A DNA stretch of 47,808 nucleotides from an uncultured Clostridia bacterium. GTDB lineage: Bacteria; Bacillota; Clostridia; Christensenellales; UBA1242. Position 1 is the stretch's first letter. Each line of letters begins with the position of its first letter. Below are positions 23,312 through 31,196 of the stretch, piece after piece. The notes beneath the pieces were generated by a model, which had not been told where the DNA came from, made no database searches, and saw nothing but the letters and a program-made list of their open reading frames with translations. The translations under genes were made by a program, and so were the position numbers. The DNA lies in the NCBI GenBank assembly GCA_937925475.1, contig CALEWH010000019.1, forward strand, positions 1 through 47,808. The letters are read 5' to 3'.

Positions 23312-24847
23312 ATTAAATCATTAGTAAAATCGGTTGCATTATTGTCAATTTTTAGCGTTCTGGGAAGGGTTTTGGGATTTTTATATCGCATAGTTCTTTC
23401 ACGAAATATAAGCACAACACTTCTAGGCTCGTACACAGTAGCCTTGTCAATTGCATGTGTTTTCACTACTCTAATTTGCAGTGGAATCCCGCTCGTCATT
23501 TCAAAACAAGTAGCCTCAAATGATGTACAAAAAAAGTACGACCATTCGTATGGAATGGTTTTTTCTGGACTTATTATTTCACTTGTTGTTACTCTGTTTG
23601 TTATACTTGTCACATTGCTTTTCCCTAGTTTATTCGAACTTATTTTTACAAGCAAAGATAGTTATATTATGCTCATTAGCCTTTTGCCATATCTTATCTC
23701 AACCGCTGTCTACACTTCGATTAGAGGATATTTATGGGGCAAGGAAAAATATTATCAAGTAAGTATGGTCGAATTTGTAGAGCAAATCTTCAAAATCATA
23801 CTTTGCATAGTACTATTCAAAGTGATGAAAAATGGCTATGTTTGGGTGCCTGGCATTGTTGTGAGCGTGTCATGTATACTTAGTACTATTCTTGGAATAT
23901 ATTACTTCAAAAAAGAAAAAGGCAAGATAAAACCCTACCCTAATACTTTCAAAACCCTATTCAATTCGTCTGCCCCGCTCACCACTATCAGAACAGTAGG
24001 AAGTCTAATTAATCCATTTGTGTCAATTATACTTCCACTTATGCTTATAAAAGGTGGATATTCGAGCGAACAAGCTCTAACAATGCTTGGCATCAGTATG
24101 GGAATGGTCTTGCCACTAATATCAATCCCGTCTACAATTATAGGATCGCTTTCTATGGCGCTTATCCCAAAACTCAACACACTTAAAAGCGAAAACAATT
24201 ATAGTCAACTTATCTCACAAATCAAATCATCTTTTGTTTTTACACTTTTTGCAACATTCTTGCTAGTGCCTATCTTTTCTAGCATTAGTGTCCCTATTTG
24301 CACATTTATTTTTGGAAATTCGACCGCAGGCACAATACTTAATATGTTTGCTTGGATAATGGTGCCAAATGGGCTTATGATGATTTCTTCATCAATTCTA
24401 AATTCGCTTGGATATGAAAAATACACATTCTTTTCCTATGCAATAAGTAGCGTTGTGTTAATACTAGGAATACTTGTTTTGCCTGCATATCTTGGGATTA
24501 ACGCTCTTTTTATAAGTCTTGGCATTAATTCTTTTTGTGTATTTTTGCTTAATTATATAAAAATAAAGCGCATTACGGGCATAAACAACTCGATTTTATT
24601 AAAACTAATCACGCTTATGATCCTTGCTCTTCCTATGAAATATCTAAACACTTTTTTATACAATTTGCTAGTTTTGATTTTCCCAAGTATTGTTTCAATC
24701 GGGCTTATATGCATAATATCAGTGGTTATTTTTACACTACTAATGTTTGCTTTTGGACTTATAAATATCGAATATTTTGATTTAGTCAAAAAAGGGTTTA
24801 TGGGCAAAGTAAAAATTAGCAAAAAACTAAAAAGAAAAATCACATAA
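23312..24847 (+). CDS. SpoVB-like polysaccharide/lipid II flippase (MOP family)
   Basis: A 511-residue MATE-like flippase with about 14 spans, related to SpoVB, which supports spore cortex synthesis, and to MurJ. Landmarks: VLGRVLGFLYRIVLSRNIS near the N-terminus, a GIPLVISKQVA span, TSIRGYLWGKEKY and the long central GSLINPFVSIILPLMLI. The first standard start (TTG, 23344 region) has no ribosome site and would delete the usual N-terminal helix. GAGGTGAT (23301-23308) points instead to an ATT start at 23312, giving an N-terminus like other SpoVB proteins. The gene ends at a terminator. Confidence 0.85.
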   Translation: MKSLVKSVALLSIFSVLGRVLGFLYRIVLSRNISTTLLGSYTVALSIACVFTTLICSGIPLVISKQVASNDVQKKYDHSYGMVFSGLIISLVVTLFVILVTLLFPSLFELIFTSKDSYIMLISLLPYLISTAVYTSIRGYLWGKEKYYQVSMVEFVEQIFKIILCIVLFKVMKNGYVWVPGIVVSVSCILSTILGIYYFKKEKGKIKPYPNTFKTLFNSSAPLTTIRTVGSLINPFVSIILPLMLIKGGYSSEQALTMLGISMGMVLPLISIPSTIIGSLSMALIPKLNTLKSENNYSQLISQIKSSFVFTLFATFLLVPIFSSISVPICTFIFGNSTAGTILNMFAWIMVPNGLMMISSSILNSLGYEKYTFFSYAISSVVLILGILVLPAYLGINALFISLGINSFCVFLLNYIKIKRITGINNSILLKLITLMILALPMKYLNTFLYNLLVLIFPSIVSIGLICIISVVIFTLLMFAFGLINIEYFDLVKKGFMGKVKISKKLKRKIT

Positions 24848-24850
24848 AAA

Positions 24851-24880
24851 AAGGGCTTGTTGTATAAACAAGCCTTTTTT
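24851..24880 (+). terminator. Terminator after the SpoVB-like gene
   Basis: GGCTTGTT (24854-24861) pairs with AACAAGCC (24867-24874), followed by six U, directly after the stop codon. Confidence 0.85.
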
Positions 24881-24894
24881 GACAATAATCTAGT

Positions 24895-25614
24895 ATGACA
24901 TTTACATTAATAATTAGAAGTATAATAATTTATAGCGTAGTACTTTTTTTGATACGCATGATGGGGAAAAGACAAATAGGAGAAATGCAACCTTTCGAAC
25001 TTGTTGTCACGCTTGTTATTGCTGACCTTGCGACCATTCCAATGGCGGAAACTGCACTTCCGCTTATACACGGCATAATTCCACTGCTTACGATAGTCTG
25101 TTTGCACTATCTATTGTCGTTTATAGCCCGAAAAAGCCTGCGATTTCGAAAGTTTTTGAACGGGAAACCAATTATAGTAGTCAATCCAGATGGCATCGAT
25201 TTCAATGCATTACAAAGGCTTAATATGAACTTCAACGACCTTATGGAAAGTTTGCGCGCGTGCAACTATTTTAATCTTGAAGAAGTGCTATATGCCATTG
25301 TGCAAACAAATGGAACTCTAACAGTTGTTCCACGGTCACTATATGCCCCACTAACACCAAATGATATGGGTATAAAAAAGGACGAAAGTGCCCTACCTAT
25401 TATTATCATTTCAAAGGGAAAGTTTGTTAAAGAAAATCTAAACATAAGTAAACTAAAAAGCGAAGATCTTATCTCTTCGCTTGAGAAAGCCAATGCGGGA
25501 ACACTACGAGATATACTTTTTGCTACAATCGACAACAACGGCAAAATGTACATTCAGCCTTATAAAAAATCATATATAAGCTTTGAAAGTGGACTAAAAG
25601 GGGGCGAATGGTGA
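24895..25614 (+). CDS. DUF421/YetF-family membrane protein
   Basis: A 239-residue protein with three N-terminal spans (about 4-22, 35-55, 58-77) and a two-part cytoplasmic DUF421 domain. The family signature LIRMMGKRQIGEMQPFELVVTLVIADLA is complete, as are the GKPIIVV, MESLRACNYFNLEEVLYAIVQTNGTLTVV and second-repeat LFATIDNNGKMYI segments. Bacillus relatives occur in the spore inner membrane and affect spore resistance; the activity is unknown. The ATG at 24895 lacks an upstream ribosome site. It overlaps the DUF4363 gene, and this pair is common in Clostridia. Confidence 0.9.
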   Translation: MTFTLIIRSIIIYSVVLFLIRMMGKRQIGEMQPFELVVTLVIADLATIPMAETALPLIHGIIPLLTIVCLHYLLSFIARKSLRFRKFLNGKPIIVVNPDGIDFNALQRLNMNFNDLMESLRACNYFNLEEVLYAIVQTNGTLTVVPRSLYAPLTPNDMGIKKDESALPIIIISKGKFVKENLNISKLKSEDLISSLEKANAGTLRDILFATIDNNGKMYIQPYKKSYISFESGLKGGEW

Positions 25615-25997
25615 AAAAAGCACTGCCAATTATCATTATCGCAATACTCTTATTTGGACTCGCATTTACCGAAGTATTTGTTGTAAACAAGATCATAAGT
25701 GACTTAGACGAAAGCGTGGGCGTACTAATGGAAAAATATGATAACAATCAATCCGACATAACAGTACTTTTGCCCGAACTGGAAAATCTAAAAGCAAAAT
25801 GGGACAAGCAAGAATCCACATTATGTCTAATGTTTAATCACAAAGATATGTCATCGATTACAGATTGCATAAGTAGGCTCACTTCTTACACTATCCTAAA
25901 CGACTATGATGATGCCTACACCGAAGTCAGACTACTCAAAGAGTATACAGAGAAAAATCCACACATTATGGGCTGTAATATCCACAATATATTGTAG
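25608..25997 (+). CDS. DUF4363-family protein
   Basis: A 129-residue protein with an N-terminal membrane segment (about 4-28) and an extracytoplasmic helical region (EYTEKNPHIMGCNIHNIL at the end). The pattern of one span, an acidic helix and a late RLLKEY motif is that of DUF4363, a small family usually next to DUF421 genes in spore-formers. The start overlaps the DUF421 stop (ATGGTGA); ATG at 25608 or the next-codon GTG are both possible. Function unknown, probably a partner of the DUF421 protein. Confidence 0.85.
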   Translation: MVKKALPIIIIAILLFGLAFTEVFVVNKIISDLDESVGVLMEKYDNNQSDITVLLPELENLKAKWDKQESTLCLMFNHKDMSSITDCISRLTSYTILNDYDDAYTEVRLLKEYTEKNPHIMGCNIHNIL

Positions 25998-26102
25998 TTT
26001 TTATTTGTTTGGTTGTTTTGTAACTATCGACCTATATTGTATAAATGATAAACAAAGTACAAAAAAGTAAAAAAATCAAAAATACAAAACTGATATAAAA
26101 AC

Positions 26103-26133
26103 AAAAAAAAGAGTGCTTTTACACTCTTTTTTT
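26103..26133. terminator. Bidirectional terminator: end of alpha operon and of DUF4363
   Basis: AAAAAAAGAGTG (26104-26115) pairs with CACTCTTTTTTT (26122-26133) over a 6-nt loop, with U-runs on both strands. It lies 10 nt after the rplQ stop codon and about 105 nt after DUF4363. The stretch 25998-26102 shows nothing else. Confidence 0.9.
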
Positions 26134-26143
26134 ATATTATATA

Positions 26144-26647
26144 CTAAACTAATTCGATAATAGCCATCTCTGAACTATCGCCATTGCGTGTGCCAAGTTT
26201 GATTATACGAGTATAACCACCACCTGTGCCAAGAGTTTCTTTTCTTTGAGCATACTTTGGAGCGATTTCGTTAAACAATTTTTCAATCAAAGGATTTTTG
26301 ATATCTTGTGTGCGTTTTACAAAATCAGTCTTAGACTCTTTCTCTGCTCTCAACTCTTTAACAGGATAAAGCTTTGCCATAATTGCACGGCGAGCAGCCA
26401 ATTTCTTTGGACCATCATTGATTACTTCTCTGCTTACTTTGTTTCCCTTAGCATCAACAGAAGTTTTTACAACCTTAACACTATCAGTATAAGTATTAAC
26501 AGCAAGAGTAATGATTTTTTCTGCATAACTTCTTACATTCTTTGCACGAGCATAAGTAGTTTCTAGTTTACCATTCCAAAGAAGACTTGTTGCTTGGCTT
26601 CTTATTAGCGCCATTCTTTCATCAGTTGGTTTGTTTAATGCTTTCAT
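26144..26647 (-). CDS. rplQ: 50S ribosomal protein L17
   Basis: L17 sits near the exit of the peptide tunnel. Conserved N-terminus KPTDERMALIRSQATSLLWNGKLETTYARAKNVRSYAEKIITLA and C-terminus GGYTRIIKLGTRNGDSSEMAIIELV are intact. At 167 residues it is longer than the usual 115-130. Extra residues fall in the middle, around VKTSVDAKGNKVSREVI and VKELRAEKESKTDFVKRT. It is the last gene of the superoperon, 12 nt after rpoA, followed by the operon terminator. Confidence 0.97.
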   Translation of the reverse strand: MKALNKPTDERMALIRSQATSLLWNGKLETTYARAKNVRSYAEKIITLAVNTYTDSVKVVKTSVDAKGNKVSREVINDGPKKLAARRAIMAKLYPVKELRAEKESKTDFVKRTQDIKNPLIEKLFNEIAPKYAQRKETLGTGGGYTRIIKLGTRNGDSSEMAIIELV

Positions 26648-26659
26648 AATGTCTCCTTC

Positions 26660-27613
26660 TTATTCCTCATCGTTTCTCAAACTTAGACCATAACTGTTAA
26701 GTTTTTCTTGTACTTCTTCTAGCGAACGCTTACCTAGGTTTTTCACCTTAGCAAGTTCGCTCTCAGACTTCTTAGTAAGGTCTTCGACAGTAGAGATACC
26801 TGCTCTCTTCAAGCAGTTGAACGATCTAACTGACAAGTCCATATCTTCGATAGTCATTTCCAAAACTTTTGTTTGTTGGTCCTCTTCCTTGCTTACAAGG
26901 ATATCCATTTCGGCCATATTTTCTACAAGTTCGACAAACAAATTGATGTGATCTTGTATAAGTTTGCCCGAAAGGCTGATTACTTCGCGGGCAGACAAAG
27001 TACCATTTGTTTCTACCTCGATAGTAAGTTTGTCATAGTCAATACTTTGTCCAACACGAGTGTTGTTTACAAAGTAGTTTACTTTTTTAACAGGAGTGAA
27101 GATACTATCAACAGAGATATAACCAATAGGCATATCCTCTGTTTTGTTTGCGTCAGCAGGAACATATCCTCTGCCTCTGCCAATGTATACTTCCATCTCA
27201 AACTTAGCACCATCGTTTAGGGTAGCAATGTGAAGTTCTGGATTAAGGATTTCTACCAAGTCGTTTGGCTCGAAATCAGCGGCAGTAACTTCGCCTGCGC
27301 CATACTTATTGATTCTAAGTACTGTGCGGAAGTCTTTACTAGTATCAAAACTCTTTACAGCAAGATTTTTAATGTTTAGAACGATATCCACAACATCTTC
27401 AACAACACCTTTCATAGTGCTAAATTCGTGTTGGACACCATTAAGTTTTATACCTACTGGGGCAGCGCCTGGAAGAGCTGACAAAAGCGCTCTACGAAGG
27501 CAGTTTCCAATAGTTATACCAAAACCTCTATCTAGTGGCTCGACAATAAATCTTGCAAACATTCCATTATCGGATTCTTCACAAGTAATTTTTGGCTTTT
27601 CGATTTCCATCAT
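26660..27613 (-). CDS. rpoA: RNA polymerase alpha subunit
   Basis: Alpha dimerises to start RNA polymerase assembly, and its C-terminal domain contacts UP elements and activators. The 317 residues have an N-terminal assembly domain (FIVEPLDRGFGITIGNCLRRALLSALPGAA, then the GRGRGYVPA loop), an acidic linker, and the alphaCTD from about 250 (VRSFNCLKRAGISTVEDLTKKSESELAKVKNLGKRSLEEVQEKL). The ATG at 27613 is chosen for GAGG upstream; an ATG one codon later is possible. Confidence 0.98.
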   Translation of the reverse strand: MMEIEKPKITCEESDNGMFARFIVEPLDRGFGITIGNCLRRALLSALPGAAPVGIKLNGVQHEFSTMKGVVEDVVDIVLNIKNLAVKSFDTSKDFRTVLRINKYGAGEVTAADFEPNDLVEILNPELHIATLNDGAKFEMEVYIGRGRGYVPADANKTEDMPIGYISVDSIFTPVKKVNYFVNNTRVGQSIDYDKLTIEVETNGTLSAREVISLSGKLIQDHINLFVELVENMAEMDILVSKEEDQQTKVLEMTIEDMDLSVRSFNCLKRAGISTVEDLTKKSESELAKVKNLGKRSLEEVQEKLNSYGLSLRNDEE

Positions 27614-27643
27614 ATGAAAATACCTCACTTATTATTTTAATTA

Positions 27644-28264
27644 TTATTTCGAGTACAACTCTATGATCAAGTGTTCGCGGATGTTTAGGTCAATATCATC
27701 TCTTTGTGGAAGAGCGTTGATTTTACCAGTAAGTTTTTCTGCGTCAAACTCCAACCATTTTGGCATAACAACTTTAACATTTTTAAGTTCTTTAAACATT
27801 TCAAGATTTTTCTTGCTTTCTTTAATAGCAATAACATCGTCTACTTTTACTAGGTAAGATGGAATGTTTACTGTCTTACCATTTACAGTAATGTGACCAT
27901 GATTTACTATTTGACGGCTTTCAGCACGAGATGCGCCGATACCCATACGATATACTACATTGTCTAGTCTTCTTTCTAGAAGTGACAACATATTTTCACC
28001 GACAATACCTTTCATATTTTCGGCCATATCATAATATTTTCTAAATTGTTTTTCAAGCAATCCATATGCTCTTTTTACTTTTTGTTTTTCGCGTAATTGC
28101 ATGCTATATTCAGTTTGTTTTTTCTTGGCTTGTCCATGAACGCCAGGAGTACTTGGTCTACGCTCAAATGCACATTTTTTAGTCAAGCATCTCTCGCCTT
28201 TCAAAAACAATTTGCAACCTTCACGACGACATAGTCTGCAATCAGCACCTGTATATTTTGCCAT
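27644..28264 (-). CDS. rpsD: 30S ribosomal protein S4 (zinc form)
   Basis: S4 binds 16S rRNA early in 30S assembly and, in other bacteria, represses its own operon. The 206 residues begin MAKYTGADCRLCRREGCKLF and carry zinc cysteines C9, C12, C26 and C31, the C-plus paralogue type. The S4 RNA-binding domain (RLDNVVYRMGIGASRAESRQIVNHGHITVNG) is at about 95-160. In Bacillus rpsD is unlinked; here it sits in the alpha operon between rpsK and rpoA. Confidence 0.98.
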   Translation of the reverse strand: MAKYTGADCRLCRREGCKLFLKGERCLTKKCAFERRPSTPGVHGQAKKKQTEYSMQLREKQKVKRAYGLLEKQFRKYYDMAENMKGIVGENMLSLLERRLDNVVYRMGIGASRAESRQIVNHGHITVNGKTVNIPSYLVKVDDVIAIKESKKNLEMFKELKNVKVVMPKWLEFDAEKLTGKINALPQRDDIDLNIREHLIIELYSK

Positions 28265-28282
28265 TGTAATTTTTCTCCTTAA

Positions 28283-28678
28283 TTATATTCTTCTGCGTTT
28301 TGGTGGACGACAACCATTGTGTGGGATTGGTGATACGTCTTGGATCAAAGTGATATCAATACCTGCTGTTTGAATAGCACGAATAGCAGTTTCTCTACCA
28401 TTGCCTGGTCCTTTAACATATACTTCTACACTTTTAATGCCTTGTTCTCTGGCATTTTTAGCAGCAAGTTCTGCTGCTTGTTGGGCTGCATAAGGGGTAC
28501 TCTTACGAGAACCGCTTAGTCCCAAACTTCCTGCACTTGACCAAGAAACAGCATTTCCTGCTTCGTCAGTGATAGTAACAATTGTGTTGTTGAAAGAAGC
28601 GTTTATAAATGCTTTGCCTTTGTCAAGATTTTTGGTCGATTTTCTCTTTTTAGTAGTTGTTTTCTTACTTACAGCCAT
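28283..28678 (-). CDS. rpsK: 30S ribosomal protein S11
   Basis: S11 forms the platform of the 30S subunit near the mRNA exit. The 131 residues include AFINASFNNTIVTITDEAGNAVSWSSAGSLG, the GPGNGRETAIRAIQTAGI core and the ending PHNGCRPPKRRRI, all standard. A short basic N-terminus (KKTTTKKRKSTKN) is typical. It lies 17 nt after rpsM and 18 nt before rpsD in the alpha cluster. Confidence 0.98.
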   Translation of the reverse strand: MAVSKKTTTKKRKSTKNLDKGKAFINASFNNTIVTITDEAGNAVSWSSAGSLGLSGSRKSTPYAAQQAAELAAKNAREQGIKSVEVYVKGPGNGRETAIRAIQTAGIDITLIQDVSPIPHNGCRPPKRRRI

Positions 28679-28695
28679 TGTTTAACTCCTTACAT

Positions 28696-29070
28696 TTATT
28701 TGGCTTTTTTACTCTTTGAAACGGTTTTCTTAGGACCTTTTCGGGTTCTAGCGTTTTGTTTTGTATTTTGTCCTCTTACAGGTAGGCTCTTTCTGTGGCG
28801 GATACCACGATAACAACCTATCTCTTGCAAACGCTTAATATTTAATGATACTTCTCTTTGTAAGTCACCCTCAACCACACAGTTTTTCTCAATGTAACTT
28901 CTTATAGCAGCTACTTCTTCCTCAGTCAAATCTTTTACACGAGTATCTGGATTGACATTTGTGGCTTTAAGAATCTCATTTGAAGTTTGTCTGCCAATTC
29001 CGTAGATATAGGTAAGTCCTATCTCCACTCTTTTCTCTCTTGGCAAATCAATTCCAGCAATACGAGCCAT
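28696..29070 (-). CDS. rpsM: 30S ribosomal protein S13
   Basis: S13 lies in the 30S head and contacts tRNA and the 50S subunit. The 124 residues start MARIAGIDLPREKRVEIGLTYIYGIG, with the helix-two-turn-helix and the tail GIRHRKSLPVRGQNTKQNARTRKGPKKTVSK. It is preceded by GGAGG and by a 108-nt non-coding gap after rpmJ that can fold, unusual within an otherwise tightly packed operon. Confidence 0.98.
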   Translation of the reverse strand: MARIAGIDLPREKRVEIGLTYIYGIGRQTSNEILKATNVNPDTRVKDLTEEEVAAIRSYIEKNCVVEGDLQREVSLNIKRLQEIGCYRGIRHRKSLPVRGQNTKQNARTRKGPKKTVSKSKKAK

Positions 29071-29104
29071 TTTTTTCCTCCATATTTTTTAAGATATATA
29101 TTGA

Positions 29105-29144
29105 TGCAACAAGATATGATAAATCATACAGCCGCCTTGTTGCA
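29105..29144 (-). ncRNA. Structured leader between rpmJ and rpsM
   Basis: In the mRNA, TGCAACAAG (29144-29136) pairs with CTTGTTGCA (29113-29105). Inside, TATGAT pairs with ATCATA around a 2-nt centre (29115-29128), and a bulge GCGGCTG lies on the 5-prime side. This stem-bulge-stem just before rpsM could be a ribosomal-protein feedback site (S13 or S4) or an RNA processing site. No U-run follows, so it is not a terminator. Confidence 0.45.
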
Positions 29145-29178
29145 GTTATTTTTGAGTTCAGCAACCCTATCGGGTATG

Positions 29179-29295
29179 TTAGCCTTGTCTTTGTTTGTGT
29201 TTAGGATATTTAGAACAAATAACCATAACTGTGCCGTTTCTCTTGATTACTTTACAACTGTCACACATTTTTTTAACAGATGGTCTTACTTTCAT
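29179..29295 (-). CDS. rpmJ: 50S ribosomal protein L36
   Basis: A 38-residue zinc-ribbon protein of the large subunit. MKVRPSVKKMCDSCKVIKRNG...VICSKYPKHKQRQG carries the zinc ligands C11, C14, C27 and H33 (the C-plus type). The ATG has AGGAG upstream. It lies 11 nt after infA and before a 108-nt gap. Confidence 0.97.
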   Translation of the reverse strand: MKVRPSVKKMCDSCKVIKRNGTVMVICSKYPKHKQRQG

Positions 29296-29306
29296 AGTTT
29301 TTTCTC

Positions 29307-29537
29307 CTAATATTTTGATTTCATACGCCAAATGATGCGTCCTTTGGTTAGATCATAAAGCGACATCTCGACCTTAACTTGATCACCAGCTAAGATCTTA
29401 ATGTTGTTTAGATGTAGTTTTCCTGAAAGGTATGCGGTAATAACAAAACCATTTGTAAGTTTAACCTTAAAATTGGCATTGCGTAGTACCTCAACCACCA
29501 CGCCCTCAGTTTCTATTACGTCTTCTTTATTAGACAC
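29307..29537 (-). CDS. infA: Translation initiation factor IF-1
   Basis: IF-1 occupies the A site of the 30S subunit during initiation. The 76-residue S1/OB-fold protein reads MSNKEDVIETEGVVVEVLRNANFKVKLTNG..LHLNNIKILAGDQVKVEMSLYDLTKGRIIWR, close to the family. The start codon is GTG, with its ribosome site GGAGG inside the last codons of the KOW gene 2 nt upstream, so the two are coupled. Confidence 0.97.
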   Translation of the reverse strand: MSNKEDVIETEGVVVEVLRNANFKVKLTNGFVITAYLSGKLHLNNIKILAGDQVKVEMSLYDLTKGRIIWRMKSKY

Positions 29538-29539
29538 TA

Positions 29540-29806
29540 TTATTCCTCCAATAACTTATTTGAAGCTTGTTTATAGTTCTTAATTGTATGTATTATATCA
29601 CAGTTTTGGACATTTTGAAATAGTAAATTGCTATTTTTACATACTAATTGAAGATGTTTTATGTTTTTTTTCTTAGGTTTTTCCTTTGTTTTTGATTTTC
29701 CGTCAGACACAAGCACGCGTCCATTATCAAAACCTACGACCATATAAAAATTTCCTTTATCCTTGCCCGCAATGGACAAAACGATATCACAATTTTTCAA
29801 ATTCAT
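29540..29806 (-). CDS. KOW-domain RNA-binding protein (L14e-like)
   Basis: An 88-residue protein with an N-terminal KOW-type motif (DIVLSIAGKDKGNFYMVVGFDNGRVLVSDG) and a Lys-rich middle (KSKTKEKPKKKNIKHLQL). Such proteins occur between map and infA in many Clostridia and resemble archaeal L14e; they are presumed to bind RNA or the ribosome. The acidic-amide C-terminal 35 residues are unlike others I know. It is coupled to infA (2-nt gap) and follows map by 7 nt. Confidence 0.85.
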   Translation of the reverse strand: MNLKNCDIVLSIAGKDKGNFYMVVGFDNGRVLVSDGKSKTKEKPKKKNIKHLQLVCKNSNLLFQNVQNCDIIHTIKNYKQASNKLLEE

Positions 29807-29813
29807 TGGTCAC

Positions 29814-30557
29814 CTATAAGGTCAAGATTTCGACACCGTCTTCGGTAATCAAAACTGTATTTTCATAGTGAGCACTTGGCATACCATCGCGTGTCACACA
29901 AGTCCAACCATCACTTAGAAAAACCACATTTCTAAGTCCCATATTAACCATAGGTTCGATAGCAATAGTCGCATTGGCATTAAGTCTAGCACCACTGCCT
30001 GCCCTACCGAAATTAGGAACATCTGGTTCTTCGTGAAGTTGGCGTCCAACACCGTGGCCGATAAGTTCTCTTACGACAGAATAACCGTGTTTTTCCACAT
30101 AGTTTTGTACTCTATGCGATATATCTCCAACATAACAACCTGCTTTCAAGCCCTTGATTCCTTCAAAAAAACTCTCTTCGGTAACTTTGATAAGGCGTTT
30201 TTTCTTAGCGTCAATTTTTCCAACAGGGAAAGTACGAGCGGCGTCACCATGGAAACCTTTATAACACGCACCAACATCTACACTGATTATATCTCCCTCT
30301 TTCAAAACTCTGTCACCGGGTATGCCGTGCACGATTTCTTCGTTTATCGAAGTGCAAATTGATGCAGGATAGCCATACAGACCTTTGAACGACGGAGTAG
30401 CGTTTCTACTAACAATATAGTCAAAGGCTATTTTATCTAATTCTTTGGTAGTAATATTTGGTTTTATATATTTTTCGACCTCTTTTAGCGTGTCGCGAGT
30501 AATTTCACAAGCAACACGCATAATTTCAAGGTCTTTTTCTGTTTTATACTTAATCAT
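29814..30557 (-). CDS. map: Methionine aminopeptidase, type I
   Basis: Map removes the initiator methionine from nascent proteins. The 247 residues show all metal ligands: D94, D105, H168, E201 and E232, plus the substrate histidine H77 (HGIPGDRVL). Motifs SVDVGACYKGFHGDAARTF and GHGVGRQLHEEP are standard, and there is no N-terminal zinc extension. The ATG overlaps the adk stop by one base (TAATG). Confidence 0.98.
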   Translation of the reverse strand: MIKYKTEKDLEIMRVACEITRDTLKEVEKYIKPNITTKELDKIAFDYIVSRNATPSFKGLYGYPASICTSINEEIVHGIPGDRVLKEGDIISVDVGACYKGFHGDAARTFPVGKIDAKKKRLIKVTEESFFEGIKGLKAGCYVGDISHRVQNYVEKHGYSVVRELIGHGVGRQLHEEPDVPNFGRAGSGARLNANATIAIEPMVNMGLRNVVFLSDGWTCVTRDGMPSAHYENTVLITEDGVEILTL

Positions 30558-31186
30558 TAATTTAGGCCTTTTTTATTCAATACTTCTTCGACCAAAGCAA
30601 AATTTTCAATTACGCCATTGACCGAACTAACAGTATCAAATATACCTTTATTTTTATAATAATCAACTAATTTTTCAGAAACTGCATTTGTACTTAATCG
30701 AACCTTAATCACCTCAGGTCTATCGTCATCGCGAATGTACACTTCCCCACCACATTTTTCGCATTTGCCATCAACTAGCCATGCTACATTTGTGGGAGCA
30801 TTGCACACACTGCACATACGACGCGCCGACAATCTTTCAATTATCTTTTCTTCGTCTAAGTCGATTAGTAGTGCTAAATCAAGTTTTGCAATTTTATCTA
30901 GGGCAAGCGCTTGGTTAAGATTTCTTGGATAACCATCTAATACAAAACCTTTTTTACAGTCTTTCTTTGCAAGCCTATCTTCGACAAGTTTGTTTACAAT
31001 CTCGTCAGGAACAAGTTTGCCAGTAGATGTATACTCTTCGACAAGTCGACCGAGTTTGGTTTTGTTTTTGATGTTTTCCCTAAAAATCTCACCAGTGGAT
31101 ATATGTGCAAGGTTGTACTTCTTGCAGATAAGTTCTGCCATAGTGCCCTTGCCACTGCCTACTGGCCCCATTAACATAATCTTCAT
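30557..31186 (-). CDS. adk: Adenylate kinase (zinc LID form)
   Basis: Adk converts AMP plus ATP to two ADP. The 209 residues contain the P-loop GPVGSGKGT (7-15; usually GPPGAGKGT), the AMP-site FVLDGYPRNLNQA, and a LID with four zinc cysteines (C125, C128, C142, C145), the Gram-positive form. The secY-adk-map order is classic for Firmicutes. It lies 10 nt after secY. Confidence 0.97.
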   Translation of the reverse strand: MKIMLMGPVGSGKGTMAELICKKYNLAHISTGEIFRENIKNKTKLGRLVEEYTSTGKLVPDEIVNKLVEDRLAKKDCKKGFVLDGYPRNLNQALALDKIAKLDLALLIDLDEEKIIERLSARRMCSVCNAPTNVAWLVDGKCEKCGGEVYIRDDDRPEVIKVRLSTNAVSEKLVDYYKNKGIFDTVSSVNGVIENFALVEEVLNKKGLN

Positions 31187-31196
31187 CAGTAACTCC

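Noticed and set aside
23197..23655. Open frame of 152 codons on the minus strand
   Set aside because: It lies antisense to the N-terminal part of the SpoVB-like gene, has no family resemblance and no ribosome site, and ends inside the LysM gene.
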